Assembly: GCA_947071955.1 (NCBI GenBank)
Contig: CAMTGL010000154.1
Span: 1 to 5,064, forward strand
Origin: an uncultured Plesiomonas sp.
GTDB lineage: Bacteria; Pseudomonadota; Gammaproteobacteria; Enterobacterales; CAMTGL01
DNA length: 5,064 nt
Reading direction: 5' to 3'
In this document: positions 1 to 5,064 of the stretch, piece after piece
Numbering within the stretch: the stretch's first letter is position 1
Layout of the letters: each line of letters begins with the position of its first letter
Notes under the pieces: generated by a model
What the model was told of the DNA's origin: nothing
Seen by the model: only the letters and a program-made list of their open reading frames with translations
The model's database searches: none
Program-made: the position numbers and the translations under genes

Positions 1-359
1 ACACCGCTTTGTACTGCTGCCAATACACGCTGCCCGAGCTCTTCACCTTTGATGTTATCTTTTGGTGGCATACGCACCATAACATCACGTGAAGTACCAA
101 AGTTTTGTACGATGGCATTATCAAAGCCGGCCTTTTGCAACTCATCACGAACTAAACTTAAATCCGCAGGCCGTGAGAAGTTGACTTCAATCAGCGTACC
201 GCCTGTGAAATCAAGACCCCAGTTAAAGCCCTTGGTAAAGATAATCCCGAATGAAATCACCATCAGCGCTAGTGAGAATACAAACGCTGCAGGGCCAAGA
301 CGCATAAAATCAATGATCTTTGGCTTATTCTCGGGAATGTTATTTTTTTCAGCTACCAC
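1..359 (-). CDS. secF: SecF, protein translocase subunit (5' part only; gene runs off the left edge)
   Basis: Inner-membrane subunit of the SecD-SecF-YajC complex, which uses the proton motive force to pull exported proteins through after SecA-driven translocation by SecYEG. Only the first 119 codons lie in the window. The visible part has a short cytoplasmic N-terminus (about residues 1-20), a first membrane helix (about 21-42), the SecF signature FNWGLDFTGG at 45-54, and the start of the periplasmic domain with QNFGTSRD and VRMPP (around 85-99). All of these match E. coli SecF as I recall it. The later helices, including the arginine thought to work with the SecD aspartate, lie outside. The start is GTG, set by a good AAGGAG seven bases upstream that overlaps the secD stop codon; the next in-frame ATG is residue 19, too far into the conserved region. 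The 11-bp gap to secD points to co-transcription and probably coupled translation. There is no sign of a break inside the window. Confidence 0.97.
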   Translation of the reverse strand, partial: MVAEKNNIPENKPKIIDFMRLGPAAFVFSLALMVISFGIIFTKGFNWGLDFTGGTLIEVNFSRPADLSLVRDELQKAGFDNAIVQNFGTSRDVMVRMPPKDNIKGEELGQRVLAAVQSG

Positions 360-366
360 GTCGGCA

Positions 367-372
367 CTCCTT
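367..372 (-). promoter_or_regulatory. secF ribosome binding site overlapping the secD stop codon
   Basis: AAGGAG lies seven bases before the secF GTG. Its first two bases are the last two of the secD TAA stop. This decides the GTG start at 359 and suggests that ribosomes finishing secD can re-initiate on secF, which would keep the two subunits in step. The coupling is inferred from the geometry. Confidence 0.8.
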
Positions 373-2221
373 AGATTGATAGCTTATCAATGCGCTTGCC
401 ACCGTAAAGGAAGTTTACGATAGCGCGGGTACCGATAATGGCGGTAAACATTGATGTCGCAATACCGATGCTGAGGGTGATAGCAAAGCCTTTAACCGGG
501 CCAGTACCCACTGCATACAGGATCAACGCGGTAATCAGTGTGGTGACGTTGGCATCGGCAATACTGGAAAACGCATTGCTGTAACCTTCGTGAATGGCTT
601 GCTGAATAGAGCGACCATTGCGCATCTCTTCACGTATCCGCTCAAAGATCAATACGTTGGCATCAACGGCCATCCCCACCGTCAAGACGATACCGGCAAT
701 ACCCGGCATAGTCAGGGTCGCCCCCGGTAGCATCGACATGATCCCGATAATCATCACCAGATTCGCAAGCAGTGCGCTGATCGCAATCAGGCCAAATTTA
801 CGGTAGTAAATCGCCATGAAGATAACAACGGCAGCCAAGCCCCACATACAAGCATCAAGACCTTGCTGAATGTTTTGTGCACCCAGTGATGGACCGATAG
901 TCCGCTCTTCCACTATCTGGATAGGTGCAATCAGAGCACCGGCACGCAAAAGCAAAGAGAGGTTGTGAGCTTCAGCCTGACTGTCGATTCCGGTGATCCG
1001 GAAGCTACGGCCTAAACGTGACTGGATAGTCGCAACGTTGATGACTTCATCGTGCTTTTGCAAAATGACTTTACCGTTGGCATCGCGCTTGCCACTGTCT
1101 TTGTATTCACTAAACAGGGTAGCCATCGGTTTGCCGATGTTATCTTTGGTAAAGTTAGCCATCTTAGTGCCACCTTCCCCGTCAAGGGAGATGTTCACTT
1201 GTGCACGGTTATACTCATCAGCGCTGGCACTTGAATCGGTGATGTGATCACCGGTCAGCACCACTTTTTTATACAGCAGTACTGGGCTGCCATCGCGCAT
1301 CAGTTGAATTTCAGAGTCACCCGGTACACGGCCATTTACAGCTGCCTGCAGATCAGCTTGGTTATTCACCAAACGGAACTCAAGTGTGGCTGTTGCGCCT
1401 AAAATCTCTTTGGCACGAGCAGTATCTTGGATACCCGGCAGTTCAACAACGATACGGTTAGCACCCTGACGCTGTACAATCGGTTCGGCTACGCCAAGCT
1501 CGTTTACGCGGTTACGCAAAATAGTGATATTTTGCTGTACGGCGTATTCACGGGCCTCTTTAAGGCGTGCTTCACTGAGTTTCGCGGTAAAGGCATTTTG
1601 ACCATCGAGGCTGGTAAATACCAGATCACGGTGCAGAGGCTCAAGGTAAGCTAAGGCTGCTTTTAAGTCTGCTGCATCACGAAAACGCACTTCAACGGCA
1701 CCCGAGTCCACTTTACGGACAGCGCTGTAACGAATACGCTGTTCACGCAGTTCTGAACGGAAGCTGTCTGCAGTTTGCTCTTGCAGCTTGCCTAACGCAG
1801 CATCCATATCGACTTCCATCAGGAAGTGTACGCCACCACGCAGATCAAGACCGAGTTTCATCGGATTAGCACCGATGCTTTCCAACCAACGTGGGGTTGC
1901 GGCAGCAAGGTTAAGTGCTACGGTATATTTATCGCCCAATGTTTCAGCAACAATATCACGCGCAGTCAGCTGCTCATCGGTATCTTTAAAACGCACTAAA
2001 ATAGTGCCATCTTCCAATGCAATGGCTTTTACCGGAAGATTTTTGCTCGCCAGAAGTTCTTTTACTTTATCCAGCGTCTGTACATCAGTAGATGCACCAC
2101 GAACACCCGAAATCTGAATTGCCGGGTCTTCGCCATAGATGTTTGGAAGTGCGTACAAGGCACCAATGGTGACCACGAAGGCCACCATCAGATACTTCCA
2201 TAAAGGATAACGGTTTAACAC
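371..2221 (-). CDS. secD: SecD, protein translocase subunit
   Basis: Inner-membrane subunit of the SecDF-YajC complex; it uses proton flow to drive late steps of protein export through SecYEG. The 616 residues match the family length (615 in E. coli). Visible in order: N-terminal helix (about 8-26); large periplasmic region (about 27-450) with LGLDLRGGVHFLMEVD at 123-138, ELPGIQDTARAKEILGATAT at 260-279, and LLLRAGALIAPIQIVEERTI around 423-442; then five more helices (about 453-472, 476-495, 503-525, 553-577, 578-603). GMAVDANVLIFERIREE at 516-532 holds Asp520, equivalent to E. coli Asp519 in the proton path. The start is GTG, with AAGGGG six bases upstream, and the N-terminus MLNRYPLWKY equals that of E. 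coli SecD, whose gene I recall also starts with GTG. It lies 27 bp after yajC and 11 bp before secF. Nothing is missing or disrupted. Confidence 0.98.
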   Translation of the reverse strand: MLNRYPLWKYLMVAFVVTIGALYALPNIYGEDPAIQISGVRGASTDVQTLDKVKELLASKNLPVKAIALEDGTILVRFKDTDEQLTARDIVAETLGDKYTVALNLAAATPRWLESIGANPMKLGLDLRGGVHFLMEVDMDAALGKLQEQTADSFRSELREQRIRYSAVRKVDSGAVEVRFRDAADLKAALAYLEPLHRDLVFTSLDGQNAFTAKLSEARLKEAREYAVQQNITILRNRVNELGVAEPIVQRQGANRIVVELPGIQDTARAKEILGATATLEFRLVNNQADLQAAVNGRVPGDSEIQLMRDGSPVLLYKKVVLTGDHITDSSASADEYNRAQVNISLDGEGGTKMANFTKDNIGKPMATLFSEYKDSGKRDANGKVILQKHDEVINVATIQSRLGRSFRITGIDSQAEAHNLSLLLRAGALIAPIQIVEERTIGPSLGAQNIQQGLDACMWGLAAVVIFMAIYYRKFGLIAISALLANLVMIIGIMSMLPGATLTMPGIAGIVLTVGMAVDANVLIFERIREEMRNGRSIQQAIHEGYSNAFSSIADANVTTLITALILYAVGTGPVKGFAITLSIGIATSMFTAIIGTRAIVNFLYGGKRIDKLSI

Positions 2222-2227
2222 GACGAT

Positions 2228-2233
2228 CCCCTT
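2228..2233 (-). promoter_or_regulatory. secD ribosome binding site
   Basis: AAGGGG sits six bases upstream of the secD GTG at 2221. It supports GTG as the start; the next in-frame ATG is residue 12, inside the first membrane helix. Confidence 0.7.
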
Positions 2234-2241
2234 AGGGAAGT

Positions 2242-2253
2242 ATTTAAATTACA
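2242..2253. repeat. 12-bp exact repeat, copy 1 (yajC-secD junction)
   Basis: TGTAATTTAAAT on the minus strand, an exact match to 2616-2627. It contains the 10-bp palindrome AATTTAAATT. In this copy the TAA is the yajC stop codon. It ends 20 bases before the secD start. Function unknown; it may be chance in AT-rich spacer sequence. Confidence 0.5.
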
Positions 2254-2584
2254 GAGACTTCATCGTGCCTTTTGGCAGAACGGCAGTCACGAAGTCTTTC
2301 TTGATGGTGACTTCTGTCGTGTCATTCAGCGCAATCGCCAGATAACCGGTTTCAGCATTCACCTTAGCAACACGACCAATCAGACCACCGTTGGTCAATA
2401 CTTCGTCGCCTTTGCTGATGGAATCCATCAGGTTTTTATGCTCTTTAGTACGCTTAGCTTGCGGGCGGTAAATCATGAAATAGAAAATCAGACCAAAAAT
2501 AACCAGCATGAAAATCAATTGTAGGCTGCTTCCTTGTGCCGGAGCTCCGGCGGCCGCATAAGCGTCAGAAATGAACAAACTCAT
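2249..2584 (-). CDS. yajC: YajC, Sec translocon accessory subunit
   Basis: Small single-span inner-membrane protein that binds SecD-SecF and belongs to the holo-translocon; in E. coli it is not essential and its exact role is unclear. The 111 residues match the usual length (110 in E. coli). The N-terminus MSLFISDAYAAAGAPAQGSS is followed by one membrane helix at about 21-39 rich in Phe, Ile and Leu. Next comes the basic family motif RPQAKRTKEHK at 40-50, which by the positive-inside rule puts the C-terminal domain in the cytoplasm, and then GDEVLTNGGLIGRV at 59-72 and LNDTTEV at 86-92. The ATG start has GAGGAA nine bases upstream. It lies 55 bp after tgt and 27 bp before secD, the standard gammaproteobacterial order, so co-transcription with both neighbours is likely. 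Confidence 0.97.
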   Translation of the reverse strand: MSLFISDAYAAAGAPAQGSSLQLIFMLVIFGLIFYFMIYRPQAKRTKEHKNLMDSISKGDEVLTNGGLIGRVAKVNAETGYLAIALNDTTEVTIKKDFVTAVLPKGTMKSL

Positions 2585-2593
2585 CGGTGAATA

Positions 2594-2599
2594 TTCCTC
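2594..2599 (-). promoter_or_regulatory. yajC ribosome binding site
   Basis: GAGGAA lies nine bases upstream of the yajC ATG at 2584, within the normal spacing range, and supports that start. Confidence 0.65.
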
Positions 2600-2615
2600 A
2601 TCTATATTATTGGTG

Positions 2616-2627
2616 ATTTAAATTACA
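2616..2627. repeat. 12-bp exact repeat, copy 2 (tgt-yajC gap)
   Basis: A second exact copy of minus-strand TGTAATTTAAAT, lying in the 55-bp gap between tgt and yajC and ending 31 bases before the yajC start. Both copies sit in the short untranslated leaders of Sec genes. I see no known binding-site family that it fits. Confidence 0.5.
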
Positions 2628-2639
2628 CAAATCTCAACG

Positions 2640-3767
2640 TTATTGCTGATTCAGTGGTGGAACAGGTTTTCCAATACGGGTATAGAACGCTGTCACAAAT
2701 TCGGCAAACTTACCCTCTTCAATCGATTGACGGATACCGGCCATCAAACGCTGATAGTAACGTAGGTTATGGATAGTGTTTAAACGGGCACCCAGAATTT
2801 CGTTACAACGGTCTAAATGATACAAGTAGGCGCGTGTATAATTGCGGCATGTGTAGCAATCACACTCAGCATCTAGCGGTGCTAAGTCATCACGATACTT
2901 GGCATTACGAATTTTTACCACGCCATCGGTAACAAACAAGTGGCCATTACGCGCATTTCGGGTAGGCATCACACAGTCAAACATATCAATACCACGACGT
3001 ACGCCTTCGACAAGGTCTTCTGGCTTACCCACGCCCATCAAATAACGTGGTTTGTCTTGTGGTAGTTGCGGACAGGTGTGCTCCAAAATACGGTGCATGT
3101 CCTCTTTCGGCTCACCGACGGCGAGTCCGCCCACAGCATAGCCGTCAAAACCGATATCAGTGAGGCCTTTTACCGAGATATCACGCAAATCTTCGTATAC
3201 GCTACCTTGTACGATACCAAACAGGGCATTTTTGTTCCCTAACTGGTCAAAATGCACACGGCAACGATCGGCCCAACGCAGTGACATCTCCATTGAGCGC
3301 TTTGCATAATCCCAGTCTGCCGGATAAGGGGTACATTCGTCAAAGATCATGACGATGTCAGAACCCAGATCGTACTGAATTTCCATGGATTTTTCAGGGC
3401 TTAGAAAGATTTTGTCACCATTAACTGGGCTGCGAAAATGTACGCCCTCTTCGGTGATCTTACGAATATCGCCTAAACTGAAAACCTGAAAACCACCGGA
3501 GTCGGTCAGAATCGGGCCAGGCCACTTCATAAAGTCGTGCAGATCACCATGTTTACGCATGATATCTTGTCCCGGACGCAACCACAGGTGAAAGGTATTA
3601 CCGAGTAGAATTTGTGCGCCAGTTTGCTGCACTTCTTCTGGAGTCATGCCTTTTACGGTGCCGTAAGTACCCACAGGCATAAATGCAGGAGTCTCGACTA
3701 CGCCACGGTCAAAAATAAGGCGTCCACGACGCGCGTTTCCTTCGGTGCCAATTAGTTCGTACTTCAC
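2640..3767 (-). CDS. tgt: tRNA-guanine(34) transglycosylase
   Basis: Cytoplasmic zinc enzyme that exchanges guanine 34 in the anticodon of tRNA-Asp, -Asn, -His and -Tyr for preQ1, the base-exchange step of queuosine synthesis. Its 375 residues equal the E. coli length, and the key residues fall at the same numbers: general base Asp89 in TDSGGFQ (88-94), nucleophile Asp264 in DMFDCVMPTRNARNG (261-275), and zinc ligands Cys302, Cys304, Cys307 (CDCYTC) and His333. The substrate-pocket segments GNTFHLWLRPG (56-66), FDECTPYP (142-149) and AVGGLAVGEP (211-220) are intact. The start is GTG, four bases after GGGAGG; no ATG occurs before residue 30, so GTG is effectively forced, and the N-terminus lines up with the family. 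It follows queA, which acts on its product, but after an unusually long 148-bp gap with a possible promoter and hairpins, so it may also be expressed independently of queA. Confidence 0.98.
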   Translation of the reverse strand: MKYELIGTEGNARRGRLIFDRGVVETPAFMPVGTYGTVKGMTPEEVQQTGAQILLGNTFHLWLRPGQDIMRKHGDLHDFMKWPGPILTDSGGFQVFSLGDIRKITEEGVHFRSPVNGDKIFLSPEKSMEIQYDLGSDIVMIFDECTPYPADWDYAKRSMEMSLRWADRCRVHFDQLGNKNALFGIVQGSVYEDLRDISVKGLTDIGFDGYAVGGLAVGEPKEDMHRILEHTCPQLPQDKPRYLMGVGKPEDLVEGVRRGIDMFDCVMPTRNARNGHLFVTDGVVKIRNAKYRDDLAPLDAECDCYTCRNYTRAYLYHLDRCNEILGARLNTIHNLRYYQRLMAGIRQSIEEGKFAEFVTAFYTRIGKPVPPLNQQ

Positions 3768-3770
3768 TTA

Positions 3771-3777
3771 TCCTCCC
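3771..3777 (-). promoter_or_regulatory. tgt ribosome binding site, close to the start and next to a hairpin
   Basis: GGGAGGA ends three bases before the tgt GTG, a tight spacing. The 5' edge of this site directly touches the end of the 9-bp stem at 3778-3802, so that stem, if formed, would stand next to the bound ribosome. Confidence 0.7.
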
Positions 3778-3802
3778 AACATCAGAGAAACAGTCTGATG
3801 TT
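3778..3802 (-). promoter_or_regulatory. Perfect 9-bp hairpin abutting the tgt ribosome binding site
   Basis: On the minus strand, AACATCAGA and TCTGATGTT form a perfect 9-bp stem around a seven-base loop (CTGTTTC). The stem ends exactly where GGGAGGA begins. No T-run follows it, so it is not a standard terminator. A role in controlling tgt translation or mRNA stability is inference. I do not recognise a known preQ1 riboswitch class in it. Confidence 0.6.
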
Positions 3803-3817
3803 TTATTGCTGACGCTA

Positions 3818-3835
3818 CTCCACCACAGTGTGGAG
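3818..3835 (-). promoter_or_regulatory. Second inverted repeat in the tgt leader
   Basis: Minus-strand CTCCAC, a six-base loop ACTGTG, then GTGGAG form a 6-bp, fairly GC-rich stem. An alternative fold is CCACA-C-TGTGG. It begins five bases after the TATAAT box, so a transcript started there would begin in or beside the repeat. It could be an RNA hairpin or a protein-binding operator; the sequence does not tell which. Confidence 0.45.
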
Positions 3836-3840
3836 CGGTA

Positions 3841-3846
3841 ATTATA
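3841..3846 (-). promoter_or_regulatory. Candidate -10 box (TATAAT) upstream of tgt
   Basis: A perfect TATAAT on the minus strand about 73 bases before the tgt start. No good -35 box is found 16-18 bases upstream (nearest by spacing is ACGTGT), and there is no extended -10 TG. If active, it would make a tgt-yajC-secDF transcript independent of queA, possibly with activator help. The perfect hexamer may also be chance. Confidence 0.4.
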
Positions 3847-3859
3847 CCGATAATCTACA

Positions 3860-3900
3860 CTTAACACGTCAGTTATTGTGCTAACCGACTCTTTGTTAAG
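3860..3900 (-). other. Two-part stem-loop just after queA
   Basis: On the minus strand an outer 7-bp perfect stem (CTTAACA with TGTTAAG) encloses an internal loop (AAGA opposite G) and an inner 8-bp stem (GTCGGTTA with TAACTGAC, one G-U pair) with loop GCACAA. It starts 15 bases after the queA TAA. No T-run follows (TGTAGATT), so an intrinsic terminator is unlikely. It may protect or mark the 3' end of queA mRNA or be a processing site; that is inference. Confidence 0.5.
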
Positions 3901-3915
3901 GTTTGTGTTGCCTTT

Positions 3916-4962
3916 TTACGCTTGGCGCGTGATGAACATCGCATCGCCGTAGCTGAAAAAACGGTATTTATGCTCAACAGCTTGTTGATAGGCATACATA
4001 GTGTGTTCGTATCCGGCAAAGGCGGAAACCAGCATAATTAAGGTTGATTCCGGCAAATGAAAATTGGTCACTAATGCATCAACCACTTTAAATTGAATAC
4101 CCGGATAGATAAAAATATCGGTATCACGCTGAAATGGTGCGATAAGCGCATCATCGCCTGCGGCTTTCGCGGCACTTTCCAGTGAGCGCACCGAGGTTGT
4201 GCCTACTGCGATGACTCGATTTCCGCGTGCTTTACAGGCTAATACGGCATCAACAACATCTTGTGATACGTCGGCATACTCTGAGTGCATGTGATGCTCT
4301 TCAAGCGTATCTACCCGCACCGGCTGAAAAGTACCTGCGCCTACATGCAGGGTAACAAATGCCAGTTCAACGCCTTTGGCTTTAAGTTTTTCGAGCATGG
4401 CATCATCAAAATGCAGCCCCGCAGTGGGCGCCGCCACAGCACCTGGGGTGGTGTTGTAAACTGTTTGATAACGCTCTTTATCGCTCTCTTCATCTGGGCG
4501 ATCAATATAGGGTGGCAGTGGCATATGGCCAATTGCGTCTAAGATAGTAAATACGCTGCGCGGATCATCAAAGCGGATTTCAAATAGAGCATCATGCCGT
4601 GCCAACATAGTCGCACGTACGCTTTCGTCATCCCCCAACAGTAGCTCTGTGTTAGGTTTCGGGGATTTAGATGAGCGGACATGGGCCAGAATGCGCTGAT
4701 CATCGAGCACACGTTCAACCAATACTTCTATTTTGCCGCCAGAGGCTTTACGACCAAACATGCGTGCGGGGATCACTCGGGTGTTATTGAACACCATGAG
4801 ATCACCGGCCTGAATGTTATCAAGCACATCGGGAAATGCCCCGTGTGTCAGTGTGCCTGTTGTGCCATTGAGCGACAACAAGCGGCTTGCCGTACGTTCA
4901 GGTTGCGGATAACGCGCAATCAGCTCTTCAGGCAGGGAAAACGAAAAATCAGCTACACGCAT
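3916..4962 (-). CDS. queA: S-adenosylmethionine:tRNA ribosyltransferase-isomerase
   Basis: Cytoplasmic enzyme that transfers and isomerises the ribosyl group of S-adenosylmethionine onto preQ1 at tRNA position 34, giving epoxyqueuosine, the penultimate step of queuosine synthesis. Family motifs are all present: VFNNTRVIPAR (57-67), GRKASGGKIEVLVER (70-84), IGHMPLPPYIDRP (144-156), APTAGLHF (178-185), HVGAGTFQPV (206-215), VGTTSVRSLES (253-263) and TNFHLPESTLIMLVSAFAG (299-317). I choose the ATG at 4962, giving 348 residues and the N-terminus MRVADFSFSLPEELIARYP, which matches E. coli QueA. A TTG two codons earlier (4968) would give 350 residues but has no better ribosome site. Neither start has a clear Shine-Dalgarno sequence, which is unlike the other four genes. 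The C-terminus ends at AMFITRQA, about eight residues short of E. coli QueA in a poorly conserved tail. Its partner tgt follows on the same strand after 148 bp. Confidence 0.97.
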   Translation of the reverse strand: MRVADFSFSLPEELIARYPQPERTASRLLSLNGTTGTLTHGAFPDVLDNIQAGDLMVFNNTRVIPARMFGRKASGGKIEVLVERVLDDQRILAHVRSSKSPKPNTELLLGDDESVRATMLARHDALFEIRFDDPRSVFTILDAIGHMPLPPYIDRPDEESDKERYQTVYNTTPGAVAAPTAGLHFDDAMLEKLKAKGVELAFVTLHVGAGTFQPVRVDTLEEHHMHSEYADVSQDVVDAVLACKARGNRVIAVGTTSVRSLESAAKAAGDDALIAPFQRDTDIFIYPGIQFKVVDALVTNFHLPESTLIMLVSAFAGYEHTMYAYQQAVEHKYRFFSYGDAMFITRQA

Positions 4963-4973
4963 AACCAATACCG

Positions 4974-5010
4974 GTAAATAAACAGGCGAGTAGTCTAGAG
5001 CCGCCTGCTT
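4974..5010 (-). terminator. Terminator-like hairpin immediately upstream of queA
   Basis: On the minus strand AAGCAGGCG pairs with CGCCTGTTT (9 bp with one G-U, six GC-rich central pairs) around a 13-base loop that holds TCTAGA. The stem's 3' side runs into TTTATTTA, a weak T-rich tract. The element ends about a dozen bases before the queA ATG. It could be the terminator of a same-strand gene to the right of the window, an attenuator in the queA leader, or simply a leader hairpin. On the plus strand no T-run follows it, so termination in that direction is unlikely. Confidence 0.45.
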
Positions 5011-5021
5011 GTGTCTTCAAG

Positions 5022-5050
5022 TTGTTATCAGGGTTTTCTTGCGTTATCAA
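5022..5050 (-). promoter_or_regulatory. Possible queA promoter
   Basis: Minus-strand TTGATA (5045-5050, five of six to the -35 consensus), a 17-base spacer, then TAACAA (5022-5027, four of six to the -10 consensus). Transcription would start near 5015, just before the hairpin at 4974-5010, giving a leader of roughly 50 bases. A weaker rival, TTGAAG-17-TAGACT, lies further downstream. A TGATAAC direct repeat (5024-5030 and 5043-5049) overlaps the boxes. This is a prediction by eye only. Confidence 0.3.
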
Positions 5051-5064
5051 CCGTGATGTATGTG

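Noticed and set aside
49..423. 124-codon plus-strand open frame across the secF start
   Set aside because: It lies opposite the well-supported secF and secD coding sequence and has no family resemblance; it is an antisense shadow.
618..2117. Several plus-strand open frames (60-109 codons) opposite secD
   Set aside because: All are antisense to a complete, strongly conserved secD and read like shadow translations, with no motifs or convincing ribosome sites.
2585..2639. A promoter in the tgt-yajC gap
   Set aside because: AT-rich boxes such as TAATAT and TATAGA exist, but no -35 partner with acceptable spacing and match was found.
3778..3846. A preQ1 riboswitch upstream of tgt
   Set aside because: The hairpins lack the short stem with A-rich pseudoknot tail of class I, and do not look like the other classes. 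A covariance-model search would settle it.
4963..4968. TTG at 4968 as the queA start (350 residues)
   Set aside because: The ATG two codons later gives the conserved MRV N-terminus; the TTG has no better ribosome site.
4285..4977. Open frames of 63-98 codons overlapping queA on both strands
   Set aside because: They overlap intact queA coding sequence in other frames; their content is explained by the queA codons.
5057..5064. Start of a plus-strand gene at the right edge (ATG TAT GTG)
   Set aside because: Only eight bases remain in the window and no ribosome binding site precedes it, so it cannot be supported.

Overview
The window comes from a gammaproteobacterial chromosome. It carries the conserved gene run queA-tgt-yajC-secD-secF, all on the minus strand and therefore transcribed from right to left. 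The proteins align almost end to end with my recollection of the Escherichia coli versions: SecD has 616 residues against 615, Tgt 375 against 375, YajC 111 against 110 and QueA 348 against 356. Base composition is moderate. The sequence style suggests an Aeromonadales- or Vibrio-like relative (for example Tolumonas or Aeromonas), but the genus is a guess.

Layout in transcription order (right to left): positions 4963-5064 are a non-coding leader upstream of queA, with a possible promoter and a terminator-like hairpin. Next come queA (3916-4962), a 148-bp gap (3768-3915) with three inverted repeats and a TATAAT box, and tgt (2640-3767). A 55-bp gap leads to yajC (2249-2584), and a 27-bp gap leads to secD (371-2221). 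An 11-bp gap leads to secF (1-359), which runs off the left edge. No tRNA, rRNA, CRISPR array, insertion sequence or other mobile element is visible. No stretch over 300 bases lacks a gene.

Two functions share the locus. Tgt and QueA act in sequence on tRNAs with a GUN anticodon: Tgt swaps guanine 34 for preQ1, and QueA then uses the ribosyl group of S-adenosylmethionine to make epoxyqueuosine. YajC, SecD and SecF form the inner-membrane accessory complex that uses the proton motive force to help SecYEG complete protein export. The tight secD-secF spacing, with the secF ribosome binding site overlapping the secD stop, suggests translational coupling.

I found no new biological system here; the genes are ordinary housekeeping genes. 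The parts worth a second look are non-coding: the structured queA-tgt gap, the terminator-like hairpin just before queA, and a 12-base exact repeat on both sides of yajC. Three genes (tgt, secD, secF) start with GTG.
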